NCBI GenBank assembly: GCA_021372245.1
Contig: JAJFUV010000174.1
Location: forward strand, 62,001-126,000
Direction: 5' to 3'
Origin: Terriglobales bacterium
Lineage (GTDB): Bacteria > Acidobacteriota > Terriglobia > Bryobacterales > Bryobacteraceae
DNA length: 64,000 nucleotides
The position numbers were made by a program, and so were the translations under genes. The notes beneath the pieces were generated by a model. That model was not told where the DNA came from, did not search any database, and was given only the letters and a program-made list of their open reading frames with translations. This document shows, piece by piece, positions 25,688-33,888 of this stretch; positions within the stretch are counted from its first letter, which is position 1; the number at the start of each line of letters is the position of its first letter.

Positions 25688-27358
25688 TTACCGCTCTGCC
25701 ATCACATAGATTGCGTTGTTGCCGGAGCGCAAATCCTTGCCATAGACCAGCATGAAGCCGACGCCCAGGACGCGAACCTTTGCCTGGACGCCCGTGTCCC
25801 AAAGCCATTTCCCGGCGCCCTGTGCAGCTATTGAGTCAGCGCCCTTGCCCACATCCAGGAAAGGGCTGAGCTTCACGCTGACAATCCCGTTGCCATATAG
25901 ATTCTTGTCGATCTCCCAGTTGCTCAGAAAATATCTCCGCACTAGCGGAGCGCTTCCCTTGCGGCCGTCTCGCGTGCCTATGTGGGCCCGCATCCACAGG
26001 TCGTTGTCCCGCTCCAGGCCAAGCATGAACAGCTCGTCGAAAGGCGTCCGGCCTAGAATCCTTCCCGCGCTGAACCGCTGCCGGATGGCGTAGTCGTCGC
26101 CAGTCATTCTCGGCATCCAGCGGGCGTCAACCGAGGCCTGCAGCCGCTCAAAGGAATGGGCAGGCGCTGACCTGATGGTTCCGGTCTCCGAGGTGATTCG
26201 CAGGCCGCTTTCAAACCTTCGCTCGGGAACCGTCAACAATGCGCGTCTCAACTCCGCGACCTGTTTCAGTTGGTATCCCTTCGACAACGCATCGTGCGGC
26301 AGGTCGAGTCCAGTGGAGATGTTCCGGTAATCCCGGTAAGAAAACTCGCCACCAACGGACCAACTCCAGGCCGGGCTGTGGTAGGAGGCTACGTCTCCGC
26401 GCACGGCATACCGCCGCAGATTGAGCGCACCGAGCGAAGGCGCCGATCCTTTGAACGTGTTCCGCAGGTCCCACCTTTCGTCGCGAAAATCCAAACCGGC
26501 ACCGTAACGATAGCCCGGGTCCCGCCACAGCGGCCCCGACAGCAAAGCCGACAGGCGGCGTTTTCGCGGGTCCCAACGCGCCATCGATGTAATGTTGGTC
26601 GCCGTGCCGCGCAAATTGAAGTATTCGGGGTAAACAGTCTGATATGCCGCGCCACGAAGAATTGAAAGCGCTCGACCCAACCTGCCGTCTCCCCAACCGT
26701 CCCGTTCGTAAGCGGTGAAGGCCGCGTCAAATCCACCGTCTTCCCGCGCATCCAGGCGGAAGGCAAAAGTAGGGAAGATCTGCATCGCGCGGACTCGTGT
26801 CCGGCTAACGGTGAGGTCGGGGAGAAGCAGCGTGCCGCCAGGGGCAAATGCAAAGGCGCGGTCCAGGAGAACAGGATCAATCCGCAGCCCTGGCTGCACC
26901 TTTACGCGCTGGATTTGCGGTTTTCCGACCCGGTTCCAATACTTCAGCGACGCATCGAGGTTCCCCTGAAGAAAATAGACAGTGGCCAGGAAATCGGTGG
27001 CATAGGAGTCATCCGGATTCAGGCTCAGGCCGCGGCGAATCCATCGCGCGGCGTCCGCGTAGCGCTTCTGCTTGAAAGCGATGCCACCCAGTTCAACGGG
27101 AAAGCGCGCGTCGTCCGGCCACAGGCGGCTTCCCGCGAGGAAGACGTCGCGCGCCTTCTCCCACCGCCCGAGTTGCGCCAGCGCCATACCGTGGTAGTAA
27201 TAGATCTCCGGGGACCGGGCAGAGAGTTCGCCGCACTCCTCCACAACCTGTACCCAGCGCTTTGCCTCGGCAAGTTTCCTTATCCCGGCTGCGCTGCCGG
27301 TCCGCGGACAGCCTCCCTGCTCACCCGATAGCGTGGCAATGCCGAGGAGGATCGCCAA
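25688..27358 (-). CDS. TPR/outer-membrane beta-barrel protein
   Basis: This protein of about 556 residues has a hydrophobic leader (LAILLGIATLSG). Three TPR-like units follow (IYYYHGMALAQLGRWEKARDVF, ELGGIAFKQKRYADAARWIRRGLSLNPDD, TDFLATVYFLQGNLDASLKYW). A C-terminal half of about 330 residues has alternating polar/aromatic strands (YRYGAGLDFRDERWDLRNTF, WSWSVGGEFSYRDYRN, LWDTGVQAKVRVLGVGFMLVYG), consistent with a surface-antigen-type barrel. The frame is open far upstream, but that part is antiparallel to nothing sensible and overlaps the peptidase gene, so a TTG at 27358 just after that gene's stop is proposed. It is the last gene of a three-gene operon. Confidence 0.68.
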   Translation of the reverse strand: MAILLGIATLSGEQGGCPRTGSAAGIRKLAEAKRWVQVVEECGELSARSPEIYYYHGMALAQLGRWEKARDVFLAGSRLWPDDARFPVELGGIAFKQKRYADAARWIRRGLSLNPDDSYATDFLATVYFLQGNLDASLKYWNRVGKPQIQRVKVQPGLRIDPVLLDRAFAFAPGGTLLLPDLTVSRTRVRAMQIFPTFAFRLDAREDGGFDAAFTAYERDGWGDGRLGRALSILRGAAYQTVYPEYFNLRGTATNITSMARWDPRKRRLSALLSGPLWRDPGYRYGAGLDFRDERWDLRNTFKGSAPSLGALNLRRYAVRGDVASYHSPAWSWSVGGEFSYRDYRNISTGLDLPHDALSKGYQLKQVAELRRALLTVPERRFESGLRITSETGTIRSAPAHSFERLQASVDARWMPRMTGDDYAIRQRFSAGRILGRTPFDELFMLGLERDNDLWMRAHIGTRDGRKGSAPLVRRYFLSNWEIDKNLYGNGIVSVKLSPFLDVGKGADSIAAQGAGKWLWDTGVQAKVRVLGVGFMLVYGKDLRSGNNAIYVMAER

Positions 27359-27360
27359 TA

Positions 27361-27912
27361 CTATGGAGACGACCCTCCGTCCGTGTCCGGTACTGCCAGC
27401 AGGGTCCAGTTGCCTGCCTCGCTCCACTCTCGTTCGAAATCGGAACGGTGTTGTCTGAGCATCCCGCGCTCGGCAGGGTCGTGCTTCAACACAATCTGCG
27501 CTGCCCAATCCAGACCCGTCACCACTACGTAGTGAAGGTCCCCGCGCTTGGGCTTCAGTGCAACAATCAACGGGCGGCCCATCGTCAGATGATGCTTCAG
27601 ATCCTGCCACTCGCCGCGCACGGCGAAGGGACGGAAACCATTTCGCCGCAGATACTCCTCCATGGCCGAAGCATAGATCCCGCGCGCCTTCTTCGAGTAA
27701 AGGGCACGCTGGATCTCTGGGGCGCTGGCGGTTTGCGGCAAGCCGCGCTGGCGTTGCCAATATTGCATCACCATCGCGATGCTTGCCGCGCCGCACCCAT
27801 TTCTTTCCTGCTTGACGAAGGGGACGTCCAACTGGACAACCGATGACTGGGCAGCCGAGGTCACAAAGCAGAGAGCAAAGCACGGAAAGAGCCGTCTGGC
27901 GCGGCGCAGCAT
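27361..27912 (-). CDS. Exported C39-like (PA2778-type) cysteine peptidase
   Basis: This 183-residue protein has an N-terminal hydrophobic segment (LFPCFALCFVTSAAQSS). The papain-like C39 core has oxyanion Gln and catalytic Cys in VKQERNGCGAASIAMVM, His in LHYVVVTGLD and Asp in VLKHDPAE. Unlike bacteriocin-processing C39 domains it is not fused to an ABC transporter. It resembles the PA2778-family cysteine peptidase domain, which in pseudomonads normally continues into TPR repeats; here the TPR part is encoded by the next gene, 2 bp downstream. It lies 8 bp after the PA2779-like gene. Substrate unknown; a processing role for a cell-surface partner is inference. Confidence 0.8.
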   Translation of the reverse strand: MLRRARRLFPCFALCFVTSAAQSSVVQLDVPFVKQERNGCGAASIAMVMQYWQRQRGLPQTASAPEIQRALYSKKARGIYASAMEEYLRRNGFRPFAVRGEWQDLKHHLTMGRPLIVALKPKRGDLHYVVVTGLDWAAQIVLKHDPAERGMLRQHRSDFEREWSEAGNWTLLAVPDTDGGSSP

Positions 27913-27920
27913 GGGACCGC

Positions 27921-28328
27921 TCAGCGAACAGCAACTATAAGCAAGACTAAGGCCACAAGGCCAAGCATGACTATGAGGAGGTCTCGATCCGACAAGCTGC
28001 CGGCGGCAAAGTCGGCCTGCGCTTTCTCAGACCGCGCCGCCAGCCGGGCCAGTTCCCCATCGTTCAAAGTGGACACTGCGTTCTTTACCTGCGACTGATC
28101 AATACCGGCGCGACTCAAAACTTCCTTCGCCTTGGGGGAGGACAGGAAATTCGTGATCGTCTCCGTGTTGTGCTGCCTTGTACTGGTGGCGGCCACGGCC
28201 TCCCTTTGCAGCTCACTTGGGCTGACGATGTGGGTTTGCGCCACCAATTCCGGCGGGGCACAAAGGATCGGCGCCAGCACGCAAACGGCTAGACTGCGGA
28301 CGAACTGCCACACAGCATGAATTTTCAT
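27921..28328 (-). CDS. Small PA2779-like membrane protein
   Basis: This 135-residue protein has a signal peptide (AVCVLAPILCAPPELVAQ). The helical middle (ETITNFLSSPKAKEVLSRAGIDQSQVKNAVSTLNDGELARLAAR) is followed by a single C-terminal membrane helix (DLLIVMLGLVALVLLIVAVR). This matches the layout of the PA2779 family, whose genes sit beside PA2778-type peptidases. The ATG at 28328 is supported by AGGAG seven bases upstream. It is the first gene of the operon with the peptidase and the barrel protein. Plausibly the small protein is a partner or substrate of the peptidase; no experiment known to me shows this. Confidence 0.75.
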   Translation of the reverse strand: MKIHAVWQFVRSLAVCVLAPILCAPPELVAQTHIVSPSELQREAVAATSTRQHNTETITNFLSSPKAKEVLSRAGIDQSQVKNAVSTLNDGELARLAARSEKAQADFAAGSLSDRDLLIVMLGLVALVLLIVAVR

Positions 28329-28450
28329 CTTGTATCTCCTTGCGAAACAATGGCTGAGCTTCCAGCAGCCGGTACAATTCACACCACACCCCGTTGAGAC
28401 TCCTTATGCCTTCCTTATACCACGGAGAAGCGGCCGCTGCACCGCCACGA

Positions 28451-29890
28451 TCAGGATCCCGGCGGTTTCGCCTCGCGCGCCTTCGCGCGCGCCGCTTTCA
28501 TGATTTCGCCGTAACCTTCCTTGTCGAAGGGCGGGCAACCGGTGGGCCACTGACCAAGTTCGTTATCCTTGCGGCGCATCAGGTAGGTGCAATACGAGAG
28601 CGTCTTGCAAACGCGCCGCTCGTCGAGCTCGCCCTTTTCGAGCGCGTCACGGGCAAATTCCGGATAGGCCAGGGAACCGCGGCCGAGTCCGAATATGCGG
28701 ATATTGCCGTCCACAATGTTGCGCGCCGCGGCGTTGATGGCGTACTTCTGCAGCCAGCTATAGCCGGTGCCAACCATGGGCAGGTCCGGGAAGGCGCGCT
28801 GCAATTCGCCCGCGATGCGGAAGTGCCGATCCACCCCAAGCAGCGGATGCTCTGGCTCCTCGTAGTTGCCTTGGTCAGGCGTCTCGAACGGCCGGCCCAC
28901 GTGCGGATTGAAGTAGGGCGATCCCATCGAAACATTGAGCAGTTGGATGCCCCACTCGCGAAACCATGAGATGGCCTGCCGCACTTCGCCGAGGTCTTCG
29001 CGAAGAGGATTCGCCGGATCCACGCCGAAACCCGTGGGATACGGCAGGGGATACTCCATCGGCACGCCCACGCCGGTGGCTGGGTCGCGCATGTAAGGAA
29101 CGCCTTCGTAAACGCCGAGCCGCATGCAAAGTATGAGATCCCGCCCCAAGGCCGCGCGGAGCTTGCCGGTCACATTACGGATGAAGCGCGTTCGGTTTTC
29201 GAGCGATCCCCCGTAATTTCCCGACCGGTTCTTGGCGCCCAACAGTTCGCTCAGCAGATAGCCGTGGGTGGCCTTAATGTCCACAGCGCGGAACCCTGCC
29301 GCCACGCCCAGCTTCGCCGCTTCTATGTACTGGTCTTCCAACCGCTCGAGTTCACCGTCGCTGATGATGGGATAGTCCGCCGCCACCCCGGTCTTGCGGT
29401 CCACCGCCGGCGAGTGGCAGGCGATGATGCGGGCAGGGTGGCTGTAACGGCCGGAGTGCGTCAACTGCAGCGGCTCCAGCAGGTCGCCGGTGTTGCCGTA
29501 GCGCTCACGGTGGACGCGTCGAAGCTCTTCGAGCAGCCGCGCGAATTCACGCACGCTTCCTTCATGCAGCCAGAGCTGCCTCGGGTTCGCGCGGCCTTCA
29601 CGACAGACGGCAGTGGCTTCAAACCAGACCAGTTTCGCGCCACCCGCGCCGAAGCGCCGGTAGCGCCGGAAGGTCAATTCATCGGGCCGCCCGTCGAGAG
29701 TCCCATCGCAGCCCTCCATAGGGTGGATGGCAACGGAGTTCCCCAGCGTGAACTCGCCAACCGGAACGGGGCGGGCAAGAATGGATCTTACGCGTTCTGC
29801 GCCGGGTTCGAATAGAATGTGCGCCGCGCCTAGCCCGGCTACACTACTTGCCAGTTCGGACAGGCTGCTGTAGTGGAAGTGCCGCATCAC
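28451..29890 (-). CDS. NADH:flavin oxidoreductase, Old Yellow Enzyme family
   Basis: This 479-residue flavoenzyme has the FMN-barrel motifs GNSVAIHPMEGCDGTLDG (near residues 50-67), AKLVWFEATAV, LQLTHSGRYSHPA, and FRAVDIKATHGYLLSELLG with NRSGNYGGSLENRTRF. It lacks the Fe-S/FAD extension of the 2-enoate reductase class but has late cysteines (VCKTLSYCTYLMRR, GCPPFD). About 40 residues precede the first barrel strand, longer than usual. It overlaps the end of the upstream MFS gene by 44-47 bases, and no other ATG, GTG or TTG fits the early frame better. Co-transcribed with the transporter, so its substrate is probably an imported organic acid. Confidence 0.82.
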   Translation of the reverse strand: MMRHFHYSSLSELASSVAGLGAAHILFEPGAERVRSILARPVPVGEFTLGNSVAIHPMEGCDGTLDGRPDELTFRRYRRFGAGGAKLVWFEATAVCREGRANPRQLWLHEGSVREFARLLEELRRVHRERYGNTGDLLEPLQLTHSGRYSHPARIIACHSPAVDRKTGVAADYPIISDGELERLEDQYIEAAKLGVAAGFRAVDIKATHGYLLSELLGAKNRSGNYGGSLENRTRFIRNVTGKLRAALGRDLILCMRLGVYEGVPYMRDPATGVGVPMEYPLPYPTGFGVDPANPLREDLGEVRQAISWFREWGIQLLNVSMGSPYFNPHVGRPFETPDQGNYEEPEHPLLGVDRHFRIAGELQRAFPDLPMVGTGYSWLQKYAINAAARNIVDGNIRIFGLGRGSLAYPEFARDALEKGELDERRVCKTLSYCTYLMRRKDNELGQWPTGCPPFDKEGYGEIMKAARAKAREAKPPGS

Positions 29891-31106
29891 TCCTCTTACA
29901 TTGACGCGGGAGGATCATAATGGCAACCGCGCCCGCCAAGGCTACTGCGAGGGTTACCATCATCGGCATCTCATAGTTGGGGTAATACTTGTCGCGCAGA
30001 ATGGAGATGAAGTACGGGAACCAAGTCTGGCCGATCGTGTTCACAGGGAGGATGATGGCCATGGCGCGGGCCAGCGAGTTCACACCGAACTGCTCGGCAG
30101 CCATTAGCGGGATCAGCATGTAATCGGCGCCCATCGCCAAGCCGAACAGCAGCGAGAAGGCCCAGGGGGTTCCCGGAGGCCGCACGGCCAGCAGCAGCGG
30201 GATCGAGAGCGCCGTAAGGAAGTATGACGCCGTCATGACCCACTTCTTGGGGAACGCATCGGAAAGCCCGCCGATCAGCAATCGGCCGGCAATGCTGGAC
30301 CACAGAATCAGAATCGACGCTGCGCGCCAGACTGAATTCAGAGCTTCCTGGTTGGTGAAGCCCTGGTCGATGAAAGCGAACTTCATGTGGAAGTTCACCG
30401 CGCCGATGGAGGAAATCGAGCAGGCGCTGCCAATCAGCAACAGCCAGAAAGAATAGCTGCCCAACAGAGTCTTGTAGCTGCAGGGTTGCAGTTTGATCTC
30501 CGCTGGGGGCGCGGAAGCTCCGTCGGCAAACAGACCTTTATCGGAAGGTTTGTCACGCAGCACGAAGATAGTAAGGGGCCACGCCAGGAAAAGCATGAAG
30601 CCCATCACAATCAGCGCAGTCTGGAACCCGTAACTCTCGGTGAGCGGCTTTACCAGGAACGAACCCAGCGAACCCAACAAGCCGACACCCACATAAAGAA
30701 CTCCCATCGCCTTGCCGCGGTTCTTGGAGAACCAATGCGAGACGATGAGTTGGTGCGGAATGGGACCCGACAGGAAATAGCCAATCGTGTAAAGCACCCA
30801 GATGGCGTAATACACCAGCAGCGCGCTGCCCATCTTGCCGAAACAGGTCAGCGCGATGAACGTGAGACCGGTGCCTACCAGAATAAGCTTCCGGGGGCTG
30901 AACCGCGGAACGATCAGCGGGCCTACCCAAAGAGTGAAAATGGTCGCCAGGGGAAATCCCAAGGTAATGTCCGCCCTGGACCAACCGAAGGCCTTCTGAA
31001 AATAGTCGTAAAAGAAGACCAGGTTGTAATACGGGAAACCCACAGCCAGACCGAAGGTTACAAAGGCGGCTGCGGTCATCCACCAGCCATAGAAGATCTT
31101 TTTCAT
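29844..31106 (-). CDS. MFS transporter, oxalate/formate antiporter (OFA)-like
   Basis: This 420-residue protein has twelve predicted membrane segments. It starts MKKIFYGWWMTAAAFVTFGLAVG, the opening typical of the OFA/monocarboxylate family, and continues FGWSRADITLGFPLATIF and SHWFSKNRGKAMGVLYVG (the RGKAMG loop 4-5 motif). A long central loop (LFADGASAPPAEIKLQPCSYK) is followed by WRAASILILWSSIAGRLLIGGLSD. Such carriers move monocarboxylates or dicarboxylates. Translational coupling to the Old Yellow Enzyme gene suggests import of its substrate. Confidence 0.82.
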   Translation of the reverse strand: MKKIFYGWWMTAAAFVTFGLAVGFPYYNLVFFYDYFQKAFGWSRADITLGFPLATIFTLWVGPLIVPRFSPRKLILVGTGLTFIALTCFGKMGSALLVYYAIWVLYTIGYFLSGPIPHQLIVSHWFSKNRGKAMGVLYVGVGLLGSLGSFLVKPLTESYGFQTALIVMGFMLFLAWPLTIFVLRDKPSDKGLFADGASAPPAEIKLQPCSYKTLLGSYSFWLLLIGSACSISSIGAVNFHMKFAFIDQGFTNQEALNSVWRAASILILWSSIAGRLLIGGLSDAFPKKWVMTASYFLTALSIPLLLAVRPPGTPWAFSLLFGLAMGADYMLIPLMAAEQFGVNSLARAMAIILPVNTIGQTWFPYFISILRDKYYPNYEMPMMVTLAVALAGAVAIMILPRQCKRSDAALPLQQPVRTGK

Positions 31107-31210
31107 TGTCCTAGGGATCTCCAGATCAACATTAAGAAACCTTTACTTATAGCACATCCACGTGATTTACGCCCTACTTTTGATGGGGCAAGGCGCCTGC
31201 CGGCAATCGG

Positions 31211-32785
31211 TTAGCGGCCCGGTTTGGCAGCGGAATCCGGCTTGGGCCGCGGTTTCGGCAGTGGTTTACGCGGCAACATCTGCTCACGCATGGCGGTGTG
31301 GTAGGCCATGGATGCCACCACGGCGGCAGATTGTACGAGGTCGCCCGGTGGAACGTGATCGTATACGTCCATATTGGAGTGATGCGTCCGTGTGCCGTAG
31401 TCGAGCGGATCCTGGATAAATTGGAAGCCCGGCAGGCCCACGGCGTCAAAGAACCAGTGATCGGTACTCCCTGTGCTGCGAATACCCACGGCGCTGACAC
31501 CCAGATCGCGGAAAGGCTCAAGCCACGCGGTGAAGATGGGACGAACCATATCGTTGTTCTGCAAGTTGATGCCGCGGATCCGGCCGGCGCCATTGTCGTA
31601 GTTGAAGTACGCGGCGAGCTTGCCGTAGTCGGGCTTCAAAACCATGGTATCGGGATCGGCAAAGTGCTCTTTGATATAGGCGCGGCTGCCGAGCAAACCT
31701 TGCTCTTCGGCGCTCCAAAGAGCTACGCGGATCGTCCGGTCCATCTTGAGGTTGAGCGCCTTTAGAATGCGAGCAGCCTCCATCATGACGGCGCAACCAG
31801 CAGCGTTATCCGTCGCGCCGGTACCGCCTTGCCACGTATCCAAATGGGCGCCAATCAACACAACCTCGTCCTTCTTGCGTCCGCCGGGGATCTCGGCGAT
31901 CACATTGTAGGTATCGAGGCTCTTGTCGAACACTTGAGTTTCCACCTGCAGTTCAACACGCACGGGGACCTTCATTCCGATCAACCGTACGATGCGGTTG
32001 TAATGCTCGATGGTCAGAGCGACAGCGGGCAGCGCGAGGGGCGCTTTGACATCCCGGGAACCGGCTTTAGGAGCCCGGACCAATCCGCTATCCCCGCGAT
32101 TGCTGGGCTGAATCAGGGCCAGCACGCCTTCTTCCCGGAAAAAGCGCTCCAACTTGTCGCGTGGGACTCCGGCGGGGGCCGCCGCGGGAGGCATCTTCAG
32201 CAACCCAAATAGCGATTGAGGGAGGCTGGGCTCGCCAGATCGGACGTCTCCCTCCAACTCGGCATCCGTCAGCCGCGAGCCTAACGGGGTCGTCGGGACT
32301 GACAGTTGCCGCCCGGGATCGGTGAGCACGATCTTTCCCTTGAGCTTCCCTTTCCATTGGGCCAGGTCTTGCTCGGTGGCCACCTGCACCAGGACCGGCT
32401 CAGCTTGGACGACGCCTTTGGTCGATTCCGTCCATGCCAGCGGATAGCCGATCAGCGGCGCATACTGCGGTTCGATCAGGTGGGCGCTGAACCGGGTGTA
32501 CCGCCAGCCGCGGCCGAACGGCCCCCACTTTTCCTTGTGAGCGTTCACCAGGCCATACTCTTGCATGCGCTTGATGGCCCAGTCGGCGGCCTGATCGTAG
32601 GCGGGAGTATTAGGCAGGTGCGGACCGTAGACGTCGGCCAGGTAGAAAACGTGCTCCATGACCTTGGAATTCCCGTAGGCTTCGGCCTTGATGCGGTGAA
32701 CGACGTTGAGGTCCGCCGTATCCTGAGCCCATACCAACAGGGGAAAGGTGAGGAGGGTGAGTACGATACAACTGCGTGACTTCAT
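31211..32785 (-). CDS. Exported M28-family zinc aminopeptidase
   Basis: This 524-residue protein has signal peptide CIVLTLLTFPLLVWAQ. A protease-associated insert lies near residues 120-260 (QWKGKLKGKIVLTDPGRQ). The M28 catalytic domain carries VVLIGAHLDTWQGGTGATDNAAGCAVMMEAARIL (first metal His and Asp), WSAEEQGLLGSRAYIKEHF (general-base Glu) and a late TRTHHSNMDVYDH His ligand. The family removes N-terminal residues from peptides outside the cytoplasm. The ATG at 32785 is chosen because it begins the signal peptide; the frame is open about 140 bases further upstream, into the divergent perR promoter region. Confidence 0.85.
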   Translation of the reverse strand: MKSRSCIVLTLLTFPLLVWAQDTADLNVVHRIKAEAYGNSKVMEHVFYLADVYGPHLPNTPAYDQAADWAIKRMQEYGLVNAHKEKWGPFGRGWRYTRFSAHLIEPQYAPLIGYPLAWTESTKGVVQAEPVLVQVATEQDLAQWKGKLKGKIVLTDPGRQLSVPTTPLGSRLTDAELEGDVRSGEPSLPQSLFGLLKMPPAAAPAGVPRDKLERFFREEGVLALIQPSNRGDSGLVRAPKAGSRDVKAPLALPAVALTIEHYNRIVRLIGMKVPVRVELQVETQVFDKSLDTYNVIAEIPGGRKKDEVVLIGAHLDTWQGGTGATDNAAGCAVMMEAARILKALNLKMDRTIRVALWSAEEQGLLGSRAYIKEHFADPDTMVLKPDYGKLAAYFNYDNGAGRIRGINLQNNDMVRPIFTAWLEPFRDLGVSAVGIRSTGSTDHWFFDAVGLPGFQFIQDPLDYGTRTHHSNMDVYDHVPPGDLVQSAAVVASMAYHTAMREQMLPRKPLPKPRPKPDSAAKPGR

Positions 32786-32892
32786 GGCTGAACTTTGCAG
32801 TTTAGCACTCACGGAACCACCCCGACGGGCGCTCAGACCGGATGCGTGAATGGAGAGGCTCCGCGCAGCGGGTCGCGGAAGGTGGAGAAGCC

Positions 32893-32921
32893 TTGACAAA
32901 TGAGAATAATTATCGTTTAAT
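32893..32921 (+). promoter_or_regulatory. perR promoter with Fur/PerR-type operator in the spacer
   Basis: TTGACA at 32893-32898 and TTTAAT at 32916-32921 are separated by 17 bases. Bases 32901-32915 read TGAGAATAATTATCG and fit the 7-1-7 Fur-family operator TGATAAT-n-ATTATCA at 12 of 14 positions. The operator fills nearly the whole spacer, so bound regulator would block RNA polymerase. Transcription should start at about 32927-32929, at or next to the ATG. Confidence 0.65.
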
Positions 32922-32928
32922 AACATCT

Positions 32929-33399
32929 ATGACAGCAGGGACGCCATCCGATCCGCACGGGCTGGAGCGCGACATGGACCTGTTCCGGACCCGCTGCGCT
33001 TCACGCGGCCTTGCGTGCACCCATCAGCGCTGGGTGATTTACCGCGCATTGATGAACTCGGTGGAGCATCCTAGTCCGGAAGGCGTTTACGAACAGGTGC
33101 GGCGCGAGATGCCTTCCATCTCGCTGGCAACGGTTTACAAGACTATCAAGACCTTCGTCGAGGTGGGCTTGGTGAGGGAAGTGAGTCCGGAGCACGCTAC
33201 GGTCCGGCTGGACGCCAACCTGGAGCCGCACCACCATTTCATATGCCTGCGCTGCAAAGCCATCTATGACCTTCGTGAGGAGGACATCGAGCCGGTCACA
33301 CTGCGCCGCGGGTTACCGAACGGATTCCGCGCGGAACGAACCACGGTAGAGGTGCTGGGCCTCTGTCCCAAGTGTTCGCGCGAAGAACAAGCAAATTGA
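32929..33399 (+). CDS. perR: Fur-family transcriptional regulator, PerR-like
   Basis: This 156-residue regulator has the DNA-binding helix segment HPSPEGVYEQVRREMPSISLATVYKTIKTF. The regulatory metal region RLDANLEPHHHFICLRCKAIYD holds the Asp and His ligands typical of PerR. Two CxxC pairs (CLRC, CPKC) form the structural zinc site. PerR senses peroxide by metal-catalysed oxidation of its own His residues and then releases DNA. Assignment as PerR rather than Fur rests on the motif order and on rubrerythrin as next gene. The chosen ATG lies at the predicted transcript 5' end, after a promoter carrying a Fur-family operator. Confidence 0.88.
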   Translation: MTAGTPSDPHGLERDMDLFRTRCASRGLACTHQRWVIYRALMNSVEHPSPEGVYEQVRREMPSISLATVYKTIKTFVEVGLVREVSPEHATVRLDANLEPHHHFICLRCKAIYDLREEDIEPVTLRRGLPNGFRAERTTVEVLGLCPKCSREEQAN

Positions 33400-33420
33400 G
33401 TGTTTGAAGGAGAAATCACA

Positions 33421-33837
33421 ATGACAACTCTGAAGGGGAGCAAGACACACGACAATCTCAAGGCCGCCTTCGCAGGCGAATCGCAGGCCAACCGACGTTA
33501 CCTGTATTTCGCCAAGCAGGCGGACGTCGAGGGGTATCCGGATGTGGCGGGACTGTTCCGCGACACGGCCGACGGCGAAACCGGGCATGCGCACGGCCAC
33601 CTGGACTACCTGAAGAAGGTGGGCGATCCGGCCACGGACCTGCCGATCGGGGACACGCAGGCCAACTTGAAAGCCGCCATCGCCGGCGAGACGCACGAGT
33701 ACACCGACATGTACCCGGGCATGGCCAAGACGGCGCGCGAGGAAGGCTTCGCCGAAATCGCCGACTGGTTCGAGACGCTGGCGAAGGCGGAGAAGTCGCA
33801 TGCCGGCCGCTTCACCCAAGGACTGGCCGGGATTTAG
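33421..33837 (+). CDS. Rubrerythrin (erythrin domain only)
   Basis: This 138-residue ferritin-like di-iron protein has ExxH-type ligands in [43 protein letters not shown] and [11 protein letters not shown]. The C-terminal rubredoxin domain of classical rubrerythrin, with its two CxxC pairs, is absent. Rubrerythrins reduce hydrogen peroxide in the cytoplasm and need an electron donor; the Fe-S protein encoded next is a candidate. The ATG at 33421 follows AAGGAGA by eight bases. It sits 21 bases after perR, in the same transcription direction, so peroxide induction is likely. Confidence 0.9.
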   Translation: MTTLKGSKTHDNLKAAFAGESQANRRYLYFAKQADVEGYPDVAGLFRDTADGETGHAHGHLDYLKKVGDPATDLPIGDTQANLKAAIAGETHEYTDMYPGMAKTAREEGFAEIADWFETLAKAEKSHAGRFTQGLAGI

Positions 33838-33847
33838 TAATGATTCC

Positions 33848-33869
33848 GGGGGCAGCCGCGGCTGCCCCC
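33848..33869 (+). repeat. 22-bp perfect palindrome between rubrerythrin and the Fe-S gene
   Basis: Bases 33848-33869 are a perfect inverted repeat with arms GGGGGCAGCCG. A very stable RNA hairpin would form 10 bases after the rubrerythrin stop and 19 bases before the next start. No U-run follows, so it is more likely an mRNA 3'-end protector or leaky terminator that keeps rubrerythrin expression above that of the downstream genes. This role is inference. Confidence 0.6.
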
Positions 33870-33888
33870 ACCCAACAACACGAAAGCC

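Noticed and set aside
27359..27934. N-terminal extension of the TPR/barrel frame
   Set aside because: This stretch is the +1/+2 frame shadow of the C39 peptidase gene, rich in Arg, Pro, Cys and Gly.
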